Assembly: GCA_006176705.1 (NCBI GenBank)
Contig: QRFJ01003063.1
Coordinates: 1 to 64,000 of the forward strand
DNA: 64,000 nt
From: Cocos nucifera
Taxonomy: Eukaryota > Streptophyta > Magnoliopsida > Arecales > Arecaceae
Direction of reading: 5' to 3'
Part shown: positions 46,007 through 58,703 of the stretch, piece by piece
Numbering within the stretch: the stretch's first letter is position 1
Layout: each line of letters starts with the position of its first letter
Translations under genes and position numbers: made by a program
The notes under the pieces: model-generated
Databases searched by the model: none
The model's input: only the letters and a program-made list of their open reading frames with translations
What the model was told of the DNA's origin: nothing

Positions 46007-49000
46007 TCCTACTTGAAATCGAACTTTGGGCTGCTGGCTCTAACTAATACAAGAGCATATTTCAAGTTGTTGATTTTTTCTTCAAGATCTCTCCTTACTG
46101 CTAAACTCTCACCAAGTAATTTATTGGCTTTCTGAAGATCCTCTTCTATTTCTTTGAGCCTTTTCCTTAGAACAGTAGATTCGGCTTTGGCATCCTTCAT
46201 CGCACTCTTATTGTAAGTTATCTGAATCCTGAATTGTAAGAGTTTGGCTTTAGTCTTCTCATGAATCACCGAAAGATCTCCCATGGTCCTCCTCAAGAAG
46301 GCGATCTCCTTTGGATCCCCTTTCGGACCATCTGTATTTTATTCGCCAACTACTTTTGAAGCCAAGACACCTCAGCATTAGCTGTATCAAATTTTTTTTT
46401 TCAGATCATCAATCTGCCCACACCAGCCAATTTGATAAGTGTCATATGCAATCTTGGCATGGCGCAATTATTTCTTGAGGTCGGAGAATTTCTTTGACCA
46501 GTCTCATCCATACTCGGCCTTACTTTGGGCCCAGGCCGAACCTCTCTTTAGCTGATCGATCTTCTCTTTTGCATCATGAAGCTTGGCTTCAAGAGAGCAA
46601 ATTCTGGCGATCGAAGTCCAAGCCCTTCACTAGCAAGTTTCATTGCCCACTCTAATTCTTCAGTGAGATGGTACTTCTTGATGGTGTATTCTTTGAAGAA
46701 TTGCTTGGATGACTAACGAAGTTGGTTGATTTTAATTGCAGCTTTAGCATAACCCTTCTTTGATTTTTTAAGTTCATTCTCTATCTTTTTTAACTTTCTC
46801 TTCAATTGGTGGATTTCCCTTTTTAAATCTTTAATATAGGTCTTCAAAGGGATACCTTGAGGTAGAGGTTCAGCTTTGATAGGAGACTACACTTAATACA
46901 TAAAAAAAACAATGATGACAAAGAAGAATGGCAAAGGAAATGATTTTGCTTTCATTAATTGAACTATTCAAATACATACAAAAAAAGTACAATAAGAGGT
47001 CTCAGACCTCTGGAGGAGCTCGGAGCAATCTCAACCAGTGCAGACCCCTTGACAGGTATAGGGACGGAGTAAACAGGCTCGGTAGTAGTAGCGGCAGCTC
47101 CAGAAAGATCATCACTGGCTGTAGAAAGTTCTACCTCATCCTTGGAGGGTTCCCCTGATAAAAAGCTAAGACTCAATTTTAGGAACTTCTCTGCAACTCT
47201 CAACTGGCAGAGATCATATCATTTAATGAAGGCCTCCTGGGCGAAGGTCACCTTGATCTCCCTCGACTCCTCTGAAGATTTGAAGGAGGAAACGGCCTCT
47301 TCCATTGCCTGCTTCTTCTCTTCAATGGAGTTCATCTCGACCTCCTTCCTCCTCCTTTCTTCCGAGGTTAGGGCTGCCCCCAGGTTGGCAGATGTCCGCT
47401 CCTCTCTTTGGAGCACCTCTTGTAGATGCCCAACCTCAACCGAGAGGTGGCTCACCTTGGCCTTGTATTCTTGGGCCTCTTTCATGACTTTCAAGGCCTC
47501 AGCTCTCTCGACATTAATCATCTTGATGTTGCCATCAATTGATGGCTGACCTGCAAGCAACAAAATCAGTTATACTATTGAAGAACCCAAAACTGAACTT
47601 GAGAAACAAAGAAAAATCACTACCTTAAGATATGCCCCAAGAGAGTCCTTGACCCGTTGGTCAAGGTTGGTGTAAGTAATCCTTTTCATGATGTGCAGAA
47701 GGAAACATGCATCAACTAGGGCCTTAATGACCCTCCACTCATCGAAGGAAGTATTGTCCCAATCGATGTTGTCGTTGCTTGATTCTCCTGAATTCCATTG
47801 GGGTCGAGCTTTCCTGGCGATCATCTTCTTCTTCTTTCTCTTTATTTCTTCTTCAAAGAGAGGAACTAAAGTAGAAACCTCAGCAAGCAGGCTCAAGATC
47901 ATCAGAGGTGCCGTAGTTTCTGGAGCGGGACTCCTTCTCCTAGAGCGGTGGAGCTTGATTCTCCAATTTTCATCCATTTGGATAGTTCTTCGGAGTTCTT
48001 CCTCTTCCTTTTTTGAGCCTAAAGCCCCCTCGATAGCATCTCCATTTTTTCAGGAGTCATTTCTATAATAATGGCAAAGTCAGGGTTAGAAGAGAAACAA
48101 GAAAAATAAAAGAAGATGAACTTGAGTATCTTTGGGGTTGAATGGGCTTAAGTCGAGATTGAATAGAGTCTGGTTGTCAACGAGTTTGGACGATAAAAAG
48201 ATCTTATAATCCTTTAGCTTATTGATAGAATCAAGATCCAACCTATCCAATCGGAGAGCTCAGTAGATTGAATCTCTTAAGTACCTCTAGAAAGAAAGTC
48301 CTAGTTCTAAGGTTGGACAGGAGATGAAAAAAACTTTTTTCTCAATTATGGATGGAAGAAGGAATACCTTTTAGTAGCCCTTTCTTGCCAAACTGGAGGG
48401 AGAGATACCACCAGTCTTTGGCAGTGGGATGGCATTTGAAGGTGAAGTAGTTATGGAACAAGGAAATGGTAGGATGGACTTTGGCTGAGATACAAAGAAA
48501 AAGAAATCCTATGATAAAACTAAAGAAGTTCGGCACCATGGAAGCTAAGAAAATATTCAAAAAATAAAAAAAATGCTACTACAAAAGAGAGACTTCTAAA
48601 TACAAATAGAAATAGAAGCAACTTAGAAGAGGGGTACAAGCTCGACCAATCAGTCCAGGAAGCTCTAGGTCATATTCGGAAGAAATTCCATATTGAATCC
48701 TTATGAAAGAAAGGTCTTCAGAATGTAAGGAATAGAGGATGATTTTAGGGTTGAAGGTCAGCCAAGGTGCCTCGATAGGTTTGGCGATTTTCCTAGGGCT
48801 AGGATCTAGCAAGTTCGGATAGCCCAAACTTCTAGAACCGGAAGATCAAGATATTTGGATCAAACTTAATTAGAAAAATCTCCAAAAAATTAGAAGAGAA
48901 AGGTTATGAAATTTTTGAAAGAACGTGAGAAGAACAGTGAACCTTTATAAAGAAACTGAAAGAGCAAAGGAAGAAGAAAAGTAAGAAAATACAAAGAAAG

Positions 49001-49184
49001 GATCAAGAGACTAACCTAAGCTGGTCGGAGGACTCAAGAAGACAGTCAAAAAAAAGGCTGACGAAAAAGATGCCGACGGTCGAAGGAGTTATGATGAAAG
49101 AAGAAAGGGACACCTATAGAAAATGAAGGACAGCAGAAGAAGGAGAGAGCAGGCAAAAGTAGGCAATCAAGAGTAAAAGAGATG

Positions 49185-49192
49185 TTTAAATA
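49185..49192 (-). promoter_or_regulatory. TATA-like box of the antisense gene
   Basis: TATTTAAA on the minus strand about 360 bp upstream of the first recognisable coding block. Position is plausible; not otherwise supported. Confidence 0.3.
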
Positions 49193-49243
49193 GACAAAAA
49201 AATTAGGTGCGGTTATGATTGTAGATCCTCTCCACCCAGCCTT

Positions 49244-51519
49244 TGAAGGGAAATCCTGATTTCCTGGTCCAGGTTCGTCCAGATCTGATCAGATCAAGAG
49301 ATATATTTCAAAAATTTTCTCTTGATCTCAATTAGATCTTGATAAGTTTCAGATCTGATTATTATTATTTTAATAAATAAAATAAAATAAGATAAATTAA
49401 ATCAAATTTAATTTACCTGATTTGGGTAATCCTATTACCCTGTAGATGATCCTGATTGCAGCGGAAGGTTCTGGATCTTAGCCACGCAAGCGCCTGGCCT
49501 CTACCGGTATCCACTCGAGTTGGATCTGGAGATCCTCTTCTTCTCTATCACACCTCCAAAAATCAGATCTGGATCTGATCTGGAGGATCTTCAAAACTCT
49601 TTTGAAGATCTGCAGTCGTCCTTTTGCAGCAGCGCAGCCTTCTTGCTTTTGATCGCCTTTCCTTGATCTGAATCGCACCAACCAAAGTCCAAAACACCTT
49701 TTGGACGTGGAGAGCAAGGGGAGAAGAGACTATGGCATGGAGAAGGAGGGGAGAGGCAGCCTTGGGGCGTGTCTAATAGCATTCGCTTAGGATTAGGGTT
49801 GGGCGCAGGGTCTTATTTATAGACCTCTTGTGATCCAACTCCTCTTCCTCTCAACCAATCACAACCCTTTGTGAAATCAGATCTAAATCTGATTGGTTGG
49901 AATAGAGACCCCTGGATTCCTCCTTAGAGGGTGCCTAAGACCAGTCAAACTGGATTCTTAGTAGAACTCTGATTGGAATCCAAAAGGGAGGTGGAGTCCT
50001 TGTCCAACAAGGACTCCTAGGCGCCTCCTACTTGGGCTCACGCCACCCTTGGCGTGCGCCCTTCTCCTTGCCAGGTTCTGGCAGGGGGACAGGCCCCCAC
50101 CAGCTCTCCAATAGGTGCATGACATGTGGTCAAAAGTCAAAGGGTGAATGGTCAACGTTTGACCAGTCAAAGGTAGACTTTTGACCAAAGTCAAAGAACA
50201 AGAAATGGCAGGTGACCAAAAATGGCAGGTAATGTCTTACAAATAAGACAACCTATTCTGACTTGGACAACCTCCAGTCAGACCATATGAAGGCCTCTGA
50301 TTGAGCACAAACTCCTTTGGCTCAGTCAGGACAACTTATTTATGATAGTAAAAGAAGAACGTTAGGTTCAATCGAGTGCTAGCACGATTTCCTTGAACCT
50401 AATTGAATCTCATTCAGATCAATTGAACTAGATCAGTTCAATTGATGATCACCAGATTCAAACCCTTGTTTGTGTGACCCAGTTAGGTTCAGTTCTGTAT
50501 GGTAATGGGATATGTCATGATCTCTATCATAGACATCATCGAAACTCCTTTCGATGGATCAGAACTCTTCTGATTCGAACAGCTAGAATGATCGATCATC
50601 TAAATCATTCTAATTGCTCCCAAAATCCACCAGTGACACCTAGCAGTATATGGTGGCAACCCATCAGAGCTGAATGCGAACCTCTTGGTGCAGCTACCTG
50701 TGTGATTAAGTTCTTCTATCTTGAGCCCCGATCAGATTAGGGTTAAGGTGAACTCGTCAAACCCTAGTCTCTGTCATATGATGTAATCATTCGATTCGAG
50801 TCCAATGTGAAAATCTAAATAGAAACTCTTTCTATTATTTCACTCTGCCATGGCCATGGGCTTCAGGACTTGATTCTCATGATTCATCATAGGGCTGCTC
50901 CTCTACCACCGAGGTAGATAGATTCCCATCTTGATGCAATCCAGTTCCTACAATGAACATGCTATAGCCAACATACACCTCAGGGTTCCATATGGCTAGG
51001 AGACCGAGTAATGGTGTAGTCAAACTATAACACCCTCAAGGTGAACTGCCGATGCATCTCAGGTCAAAGAACCAGACACACTACTGCAGCATCGAGTCAG
51101 TCATTGACGAGAAGGTAGACTTCCTAATGACTACTCGAGGTGGTCACGCTCAGTGCCCTCGTTCTCTAACGAGTACCTGTACTCTCGCTCCGGTGTCTCC
51201 ACACCGTAGACTCAAGACTCATCTACTAAAGAGAAGCGATCGTACACCAACCTTCCGGATCAATCACCATCCTCGTGATGATCCTATGGTCGGGAGCTGT
51301 TTATGAGTTAATAATGATTATTCATGTCTTAAATTTTCAACTCTTGAAAATATGAATTATCATTACCATTAACTCAAAGGATGTATCACAGACACTAAAT
51401 ACACATGTGTGATAGAAAATAACCCATTTCATTAATTATAGTCAAAATTATAATTTTGCCCCTAGAAGTGTATTACAAGTGTCAGCCAATTCTGGCTTCT
51501 AGGGCACATATATCTAACA
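49244..51519 (-). repeat. E4 3' LTR
   Basis: 2276 bp, minus strand. TATA box at 49821-49814. Seven W-box cores at 50130-50195; one core present in E5 is lost here (ggtgaatgg instead of ggtcaatgg). Confidence 0.93.
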
Positions 51520-51530
51520 ATCTCCCACTT
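51520..51530 (-). other. Polypurine tract, E4
   Basis: AAGTGGGAGAT on the minus strand, directly before the 3' LTR. Confidence 0.8.
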
Positions 51531-51533
51531 GTC

Positions 51534-53333
51534 CTAAAGCCAATTGGCTACAAGTCTAAGTCCCATCTTCTCAAGGTGGGCTTCGATCTTCTGCTGGCCC
51601 AACGGCTTTGTAAGTGGGTCTGCCACATTATCTGCGGAGTTGACTCTCTTGACCTCAACGTAACCTTTCTCAAGGTAATCGCGGATGAGATGATATCGCC
51701 GCTCAATGTGCTTGGACTTCTGGTGAGACCTCGGCTCCTTAGCAAGGGCTATGGCGCCATTGTTGTCGCAGTAAAGAGGAATGGCATCTGATGGCATTAC
51801 TCCAATTTCTGCAGCAAACTTCTTGTACCAGAATGCTTCCTTTGCAGCCTCTGATGCAGCTATATATTCTGCTTCCATGGTGGAATCTGCTATCACAGTT
51901 TGCTTGGAACTCTTCCAGCTGACAGCTCCACCATTGCACACAAACAGACTTCCAGATGTCGACTTTCGATCATCTATATCAGACATGAAGTCCGAGTCTG
52001 TGTATCCTTGAACTTGGAGTTCTCCATTACCAAAGACCAACATCATATCCTTAGTTCTTCTCAAGTACTTAAGGATACATTTCACAGAAGTCCAGTGTTC
52101 TTCACCTGGATTTGACTGATATCTGCTTGTGACACTCACAGCATGGGCTATATCAGGTCGTGTACATAGCATGGCATACATGAGGCTCCCTATTGCAGAA
52201 GCATAAGGGATCTTGCTCATGCGTTCTATTTCCTCAGGTGTGCTGGGGCACATCTTCTTGGAAAGATGAATACCATGTCTGAAGGGTATTAATCCCCTCT
52301 TAGAGTTTTCCATACTAAACCTCTTTAGTACTTCCTCTATGTACATCTTCTGTGAAAGTCCTAGCATCCTATTCGGTCTATCCCTATAGACCTTAATTCC
52401 TAGAATAAAGGATGCTTCACCTAGGTCTTTCATGGAGAATTCCTTAGACAACCACATCTTGACTGATGTCAACATGGGAATATCATTCCCAATAAGGAGG
52501 ATGTCATCCACGTACAATACGAGGAAGACAACAGCGCTCCCACTGACCCTTTTGAAAACACATGGTTCCTCTTCATTTTTGATGAAACCAAACTTTTTGA
52601 TCACATCATTGAAACGAGTGTTCCAGCTCCGAGATGCTTGCTTAAGTCCATATATGGACCTTTGCAGCTTGCAAACCTTGTGATCAGTATCACTGGATGT
52701 GAAACCTAGCGGCTGTTCCATATAGATATCTTCCTCAAGATATCCATTTAGGAATGCCGTTTTCACGTCCATTTGCCATATTTCATAATCGAAATAGGCT
52801 GCAACAGCAAGCAATGTGCGGATGGATTTTAGCATAGCTACCGGGGAAAAGGTATCCTGATAGTCAATGCCTTCACGTTGACTATAACCTTTTGCCACCA
52901 GTCTAGCCTTGAATGTCTCCACATTCCCATCTGCACCAATCTTTCTCTTGAAGATCCATTTACACCCAATAGGTACTATACCTTCTGGTGGATCTACCAA
53001 GGTCCAGACTTGGTTTGAGTGCATCGAGTCGATCTCTGACTTCATTGCCTCAAGCCATTTCTCGGAGTCGATATCTGATATCGCCTCGTTGTAGGTTTTG
53101 GGATCATCACCATGAGCACCATTACCTATGAGGAACATTTCCTCTACGTCCTCTGAAATAATACCTAAGTATCTTTCAGGGGGACGGGAAACTCTTTCCG
53201 ATCTACGAGGTGGAGGAGGTAGTGTTCTTATTGGCTCAACCTGATTTGGTTCCACTTGGTCCTTAGCTCGTTCTGCTTGTGAGACTTTCTCATCAAGCTT
53301 AATCTGCTTTCCAATGCCACTATCTTGAATAAA
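51534..53333 (-). CDS. pol: E4 reverse transcriptase and RNase H
   Basis: Open from just after the UAG (53336-53334) to the stop at 51534, about 600 codons. Order: linker FIQDSGIGKQIKLDEK, QVEPIRTLPPPPRR; RT from WIFKRKIGADGN with VKTAFLNG and YVDDILLIGND; RNase H with TDSDFMSD, STMEAEYIAA, YCDNNGAIA, KHIERRYHLIRDYL; tail RLVANWL. All catalytic motifs are intact. Normally this is the C-terminal half of one copia polyprotein, so no separate start codon is expected; the frame matches integrase across the UAG. Confidence 0.88.
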   Translation of the reverse strand, partial: FIQDSGIGKQIKLDEKVSQAERAKDQVEPNQVEPIRTLPPPPRRSERVSRPPERYLGIISEDVEEMFLIGNGAHGDDPKTYNEAISDIDSEKWLEAMKSEIDSMHSNQVWTLVDPPEGIVPIGCKWIFKRKIGADGNVETFKARLVAKGYSQREGIDYQDTFSPVAMLKSIRTLLAVAAYFDYEIWQMDVKTAFLNGYLEEDIYMEQPLGFTSSDTDHKVCKLQRSIYGLKQASRSWNTRFNDVIKKFGFIKNEEEPCVFKRVSGSAVVFLVLYVDDILLIGNDIPMLTSVKMWLSKEFSMKDLGEASFILGIKVYRDRPNRMLGLSQKMYIEEVLKRFSMENSKRGLIPFRHGIHLSKKMCPSTPEEIERMSKIPYASAIGSLMYAMLCTRPDIAHAVSVTSRYQSNPGEEHWTSVKCILKYLRRTKDMMLVFGNGELQVQGYTDSDFMSDIDDRKSTSGSLFVCNGGAVSWKSSKQTVIADSTMEAEYIAASEAAKEAFWYKKFAAEIGVMPSDAIPLYCDNNGAIALAKEPRSHQKSKHIERRYHLIRDYLEKGYVEVKRVNSADNVADPLTKPLGQQKIEAHLEKMGLRLVANWL

Positions 53334-53336
53334 CTA
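53334..53336 (-). other. In-frame UAG between integrase and RT
   Basis: Context FLEK-UAG-FIQDS. The integrase frame (ending 53334) and the RT frame (from 53333) are the same, so only this codon separates them. Same site: 9219-9221, 35921-35923 and, in the old copy, 20339-20337. Confidence 0.88.
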
Positions 53337-54642
53337 TTTTTCAAGAAATATGGCATGTCGACTCACAATCACATTGTGGTCTTCTGGAATGTAGAAATAG
53401 TATCCTAATGACTCTTTAGGATATCCTATGAATCGAGCTCTAAAGGACCTAAACTCTAACTTGTCCGCTTGTTGTCTTTTGACATAAGCCGGACAACCCC
53501 AAATTCTGAGATGACTCAGACTTGGTTTCTTACCGTGCCATATCTCATACGGTGTGGTAGGAACGGTTTTAGAGGGAACCCTATTCAGTAAATAGATTGA
53601 AGTTAATAATGAATGTCCCCAAAGAAAATCTGGGAGGTCTGTGAAGCTCATCATGGATCGAACCATATCCAATAGAGTCCGATTTCTCCGTTCTGAAACC
53701 CCGTTGAGTTGAGGTGTTCCTGGTGGAGTCCATTGAGAGACTATGCCATTTTCCTTAAGATAGTCTAGGAATTCCCGGCTAAGGTATTCACCTCCTCGAT
53801 CTGATCGAAGAACCTTAATGGGTTTTCCAGTTTGTTTTTCTACTTCATGTCTGAATTCTTTGAACTTTTCAAAAGGCTTCAGACTTATGTCTCATAAGAT
53901 ACACATACCCATACCTAGACAGATCATCGGTAAAGGTAATGAAGTAGACAAAATTGCCTCTAGCCGGCACATCGAATGGGCCGCACACATCAGTATGTAC
54001 TAGGGCAAGGAGATCTGTGGCCCTCTCCCCATGTCCAACAAAAGGGAGTTTAGTCATTTTGCCTTGAAGACAAGATTCACAAGTTGGATATGACTCAAAA
54101 GTCAATGGACTCAATAGCCCATTTTTCTCCAATTTGTTAATCCTATCTTCTGCTATATGACCTAATCTCAGGTGCCATAGATATCTGTCGTTTGGACTAT
54201 CCCTAGGTCGTTTGGCATTCACGTTTTGCTCGATAGTTAAAATAGGTACATCAATATGCAACTGATAAAGACCATTAACAAGGAAACCATTTGCAATTTT
54301 ATTTCTTTCATAAAGAATGTTACAATGGTCCTTAAAGAAGGTGATCACATAACCTTCTTGTGCTAAGCATGAAACAGAAATCAAATTCCTGCTAGCTGCA
54401 GGCACATAATAACAGTCTTTTAAAACTAAGTCTAAACCAGATGGTAATCGCAGAGGGTATGTTCCCACGGCTACTGCAGCAACTCTTGCTCCATTACCGA
54501 TGCGTAGGATCATGTCTCCATCCCTCAGCCTCCTGCTATCCTCAAGACCCTGCATAGAAGTGCACAGATGAGCACTAGAACCAGAGTCAAGCACCCAACT
54601 GGATGCAGAAGAAACCGTAAGGTTAGACTCAATAACGAGCAT
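53337..54642 (-). pseudogene. pol: E4 protease and integrase
   Basis: Protease with LDSGSSAHL (about 54590), WHLRLGH and CESC, then integrase D in HTDVCGPF, D in RSDRGGEY and E in SERRNRT. One extra G near 53874 (aaaaggcttc instead of aaaagcttc) breaks the frame within the integrase core; otherwise it is intact and continues to FLEK before the UAG. Confidence 0.88.
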
Positions 54643-55481
54643 ACCTCCAGAAGGACCTTCCTTCTTGTTCTTCAGGGTGGCCAGGTAAGTAGGGCAGTTC
54701 CGCTTCCAATGGCCGTCGCTGTTGCAATGGAAACACTTTCCTTTGCCATCGACCTTCTTCTTCGGTTCTGCCTTCTTCTTCTTTGATCCTTCCTACCTTT
54801 TGCTTTTTCACAGACTTCTTTTTCTTTCCATAAGACTTTCTTTTGGAAGAAGTCCGTTCCATAGCAAGAACTGAGCCTTTAGAACCTTTCATAGAAAGCT
54901 CAGCGGTAACCAGCATATTCATCAACTCGGCCAAGGAATTTTGAAGTTTATGCATGTGGTAATTCATGATGAATTGCCCATATGCATCAGTCAAGGATTG
55001 CAGAATAATATCGTTCTGCAAGTCCAAGTCCAACTTCACACCGAGCTTCTCAAGCTCTTCCATGTCCTTGATCATTGTCAGACAGTGATCTTGGACTGAC
55101 TGCCCATCACGCATCTTAGCCTTAAAAAGTCATTTTCGTGACTTGATATTTGGCTGCGCGACTCTGTTCACCAAACATCTCCTGCAGGTGAGCCAACATT
55201 TGGCGAGCAGTCCCGATATCTTCATGTTGGCGCTGGAGCTCATCAGACATCGAGCCCAACATGTAGTATCTGGCCTTATTGTCTTCGTCAATCCATTTTT
55301 CCAGAGACGCTCTCTGTTCAGTGGATGGACGAGCTGGTAAGGTGGGAGGGTCCTGGTCCAAAACATGTGTTAACTTCTCTGAACCCAAAACAATTTTGTA
55401 GTTCCTGAGCCAATCTTTATAATTGGGTCCAGTCAGTCTATGTGTGTCTAGGATACGTGCCAGTGGGTTGGACGCAGACAT
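54643..55481 (-). pseudogene. gag: E4 gag
   Basis: Starts at ATG 55481. An extra A near 55134 shifts the frame just before the shared UGA, giving an early UAA. A second extra base near 54795 (ttcctacc instead of ttccacc) shifts it before the zinc knuckle. Both are one-base insertions of the kind seen across this window. Confidence 0.87.
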
Positions 55482-55485
55482 TTTC

Positions 55486-56277
55486 CTGTAGAGAGTCAAA
55501 GATTCTAGTTAGATACTGTAATTTTGACTTGACCAATTTGTTTAGGGATTTTATTTTTAAACAAATTAGCTCCCACTATTTTCTCGGATCCCTACACTCC
55601 CTCTGTAGAGATGCGAAAATCTCCGCGATTGATGATTTCTAGTGGGTGGTGCGGTCTCACCAACTGACTCATCACCTCACCTAACAGTTATTGGTGATGG
55701 GTTAGCCAATGAGTGAACAACTCTTGTTCAATGATTCTCTAATCATGGTGCACCCAAACTTGGTCTCTAATTCATGAATCTCACCGTATCCGGAATATTG
55801 ATCCACTCCTTAGTTAAGTCAGACCCACCATTTGCATAGACTGGGTTCCTAATTGGGTCTCTCACCGTATCCGGAAATATTGAGCCCAACTCATCCTCCA
55901 GCCCATAGCATCCAATGCCTAATAGACATGGTTGCGTCTTCCCGGTGCAACTGAGCCACTGTATCCAGCCGAGAACAATCAACCCCGGGAAGGGCCCGCA
56001 CATCTACAATGGTGGAAGACCTCAGACTTAATCTTTTCTTAGGGAGAATTGATTCAGGTCTCATTAAACTAGACTTGGCTTAGTCATAACAATTATGACT
56101 AACCTAGTGGCATGGGTTCAGCTCGGATTATTGACCACCTCAGATCAGAACTGTGTCAACAGATATGGCCAGGTAAGTGAGACCGGTGGAAGGAATATGC
56201 CATTAACTCGCACAAGAACGCATTCAGGTCGAGTAGCTTCCAATTAAAAACCAGTCGGTCGTCTGTGCCAAACTTAC
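55486..56277 (-). other. Predicted leader intron, E4
   Basis: Donor CTAAG|GTAAGT at 56277, acceptor CTCTCTACAG|G ending at 55486; 792 nt. Confidence 0.45.
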
Positions 56278-56656
56278 CTTAGACACCAAATTGTTGAGTC
56301 AGAACCAATTGGGTTAGCCTACAATCCAGACTCTAACCTCTGAGCCTAATTAGGTCTTGCTTGATCGTGACTCGATCTTGACCCAGACTTAATCCTATTA
56401 GGCTGGTCAATTTAAGCATTGTTGATCCCATCTAACCAACTCTTGATTCGGTTTGATCACCGCTTAGACCTAATTGAGCTACCCAAGCCCGAACCCAGTA
56501 TTATGAATATGTCTTAGATCTGAAATTCTCAATTTTAGACCTAATTAATATTCCATAAACTTAATTCTTAATTAAGTTGGGTTCATAAACAAAATATGCA
56601 CAATAAATCCTAGGGTTTCAGGATCTAGGGTTTTGCAGAAAGTAAGTTTTGGGTTT

Positions 56657-56781
56657 CTGATTAAGGACGAACACGCAGCACCCCTACACGTCATAAGAAC
56701 ACCCCATCGAATGGGAAGAGAGGGCCTTTAAACCCTTCTTCGTTCTTATGACCGGACGGCCAAGAGGAACGCCTTAATCAG
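56657..56781 (-). other. Predicted leader RNA structure, E4
   Basis: Same nested stems as in E3, with the perfect inner stem GTCATAAGAAC/GTTCTTATGAC. Confidence 0.6.
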
Positions 56782-57334
56782 GAACATGTAAATCTACAAA
56801 ACAGTTATAGATCTATATCATATATCTCATATACAAATTTAGATCTAATCAAGGCATATTTTGCATACATCTCATGTATCAAATCATGCATATTTTTCAG
56901 ATCTAAATTATCTCATAATAATCTAAAAAATTAGATTTAAATTGATCTAATCAAAATAAATTCTAATCTAGACAATTATGTAGAACTATTCTACAACTAG
57001 TCTAGACATGCATCAATCATATCTCATATGATATTTAAAATTAAATAATTTTTATTTGCTGTTTATCAGATGTTATTATAACACTTATAATATCAGAAAA
57101 TAGTAAATAAGAAGATCTAAAATATGATTTAATCAGATTAAATCAAAGACATGCAAAACTATTCTATAGAACTATTCTATTCTAGAACTAGTCATGCATA
57201 TCTTCATGTTCTTAGATCCAAATCATTTAATTTTAATTTTTCTGATTTCAGATCTGATCACATCTCATGTGACATCTGAAATCACTTTATTTTCTAATTA
57301 AAATAAAATTAAAATCAGATCTAAACAATTTAGA

Positions 57335-57352
57335 ACCATGGCTCTGATACCA
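57335..57352 (-). other. Primer binding site, E4
   Basis: TGGTATCAGAGCCATGGT on the minus strand; tRNA-iMet type. Confidence 0.92.
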
Positions 57353-57354
57353 GT

Positions 57355-57703
57355 TGAAGGGAAATCCTGATTTCCCGGTCCAGGTTCGTCCAGATCTGAT
57401 TAGATCAAGAGATATATTTCAAAAATTTTCTCTTGATCTCAATCAGATCTTGATATATTTTCAGATCTGATTCTTATTATTTTAATAAATAAAATAAAAT
57501 AAGATAAATTAAATCAAATTTAATTTACCTGATTTGGGTAATCCTATTACCCTGTAGATGATCCTGATTGCAGCGGAAGGTTCTGGATCTTAGCCACGCA
57601 AGCGCCTGGCCTCTACCGGTATCCACTCGGGTTGGATCTGGAGATCCTCTTCTTCTCTATCACACCTCCAAAAATCAGATCTGGATCTGATCTGGAGGAT
57701 CTT
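57355..57703 (-). repeat. E4 5' LTR, U5 end only
   Basis: 349 bp of the PBS-proximal LTR end, then the gap. The promoter part is not visible. Confidence 0.9.
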
Positions 57704-58703
57704 NNNNNNNNNNNNNNNNNNNNNNNNNNNNNNNNNNNNNNNNNNNNNNNNNNNNNNNNNNNNNNNNNNNNNNNNNNNNNNNNNNNNNNNNNNNNNNNNN
57801 NNNNNNNNNNNNNNNNNNNNNNNNNNNNNNNNNNNNNNNNNNNNNNNNNNNNNNNNNNNNNNNNNNNNNNNNNNNNNNNNNNNNNNNNNNNNNNNNNNNN
57901 NNNNNNNNNNNNNNNNNNNNNNNNNNNNNNNNNNNNNNNNNNNNNNNNNNNNNNNNNNNNNNNNNNNNNNNNNNNNNNNNNNNNNNNNNNNNNNNNNNNN
58001 NNNNNNNNNNNNNNNNNNNNNNNNNNNNNNNNNNNNNNNNNNNNNNNNNNNNNNNNNNNNNNNNNNNNNNNNNNNNNNNNNNNNNNNNNNNNNNNNNNNN
58101 NNNNNNNNNNNNNNNNNNNNNNNNNNNNNNNNNNNNNNNNNNNNNNNNNNNNNNNNNNNNNNNNNNNNNNNNNNNNNNNNNNNNNNNNNNNNNNNNNNNN
58201 NNNNNNNNNNNNNNNNNNNNNNNNNNNNNNNNNNNNNNNNNNNNNNNNNNNNNNNNNNNNNNNNNNNNNNNNNNNNNNNNNNNNNNNNNNNNNNNNNNNN
58301 NNNNNNNNNNNNNNNNNNNNNNNNNNNNNNNNNNNNNNNNNNNNNNNNNNNNNNNNNNNNNNNNNNNNNNNNNNNNNNNNNNNNNNNNNNNNNNNNNNNN
58401 NNNNNNNNNNNNNNNNNNNNNNNNNNNNNNNNNNNNNNNNNNNNNNNNNNNNNNNNNNNNNNNNNNNNNNNNNNNNNNNNNNNNNNNNNNNNNNNNNNNN
58501 NNNNNNNNNNNNNNNNNNNNNNNNNNNNNNNNNNNNNNNNNNNNNNNNNNNNNNNNNNNNNNNNNNNNNNNNNNNNNNNNNNNNNNNNNNNNNNNNNNNN
58601 NNNNNNNNNNNNNNNNNNNNNNNNNNNNNNNNNNNNNNNNNNNNNNNNNNNNNNNNNNNNNNNNNNNNNNNNNNNNNNNNNNNNNNNNNNNNNNNNNNNN
58701 NNN
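57704..58703. other. Assembly gap (1000 N)
   Basis: Exactly 1000 N, probably a default size. The flanks require about 1.9 kb of LTR plus about 2.6 kb of pol if E4 and E5 share a middle LTR. Confidence 0.95.

Larger units (their letters stand above)
46002..49243 (-). pseudogene. Antisense coiled-coil gene of the Tat-like gypsy element
   Basis: Decayed gene on the strand opposite pol, reading from about 48990 down to a TAG at 46011-46009. N-terminal part (48827-48342): YGISSEYDLELPGLIGRACT and KDWWYLSLQFGKKGLLKGIP then SSIHN, resembling the plant domain called putative gypsy-type transposon (PF04195). Then a charged, serine-rich part (47977-47570) and a long coiled coil (47563-47219, 46900-46009; heptad-like KLLGESLAVRRDLEEKINNL). 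Antisense genes downstream of pol are known in Tat elements such as Grande. Function unknown. TATA-like TATTTAAA on the minus strand at 49192-49185. Confidence 0.7.
49244..57703 (-). mobile_element. E4: young family A copia element
   Basis: 3' LTR 49244-51519, internal 51520-57354, start of 5' LTR 57355-57703 running into a gap. It carries the longest intact RT-RNase H frame in the window and shares its UAG and several marker bases with E5, its sister copy. Left flank is gypsy sequence ending CAGCCTT. Confidence 0.92.

Noticed and set aside
46009..48990. The coiled-coil gene as a host gene
   Set aside because: It is in the expected antisense position of a Tat-like element, is degraded, and shows PF04195-like motifs.
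49052..49068. A 17-base match to the E-old LTR (24342-24358, reverse complement)
   Set aside because: Short, A-rich and not extended on either side; probably chance.
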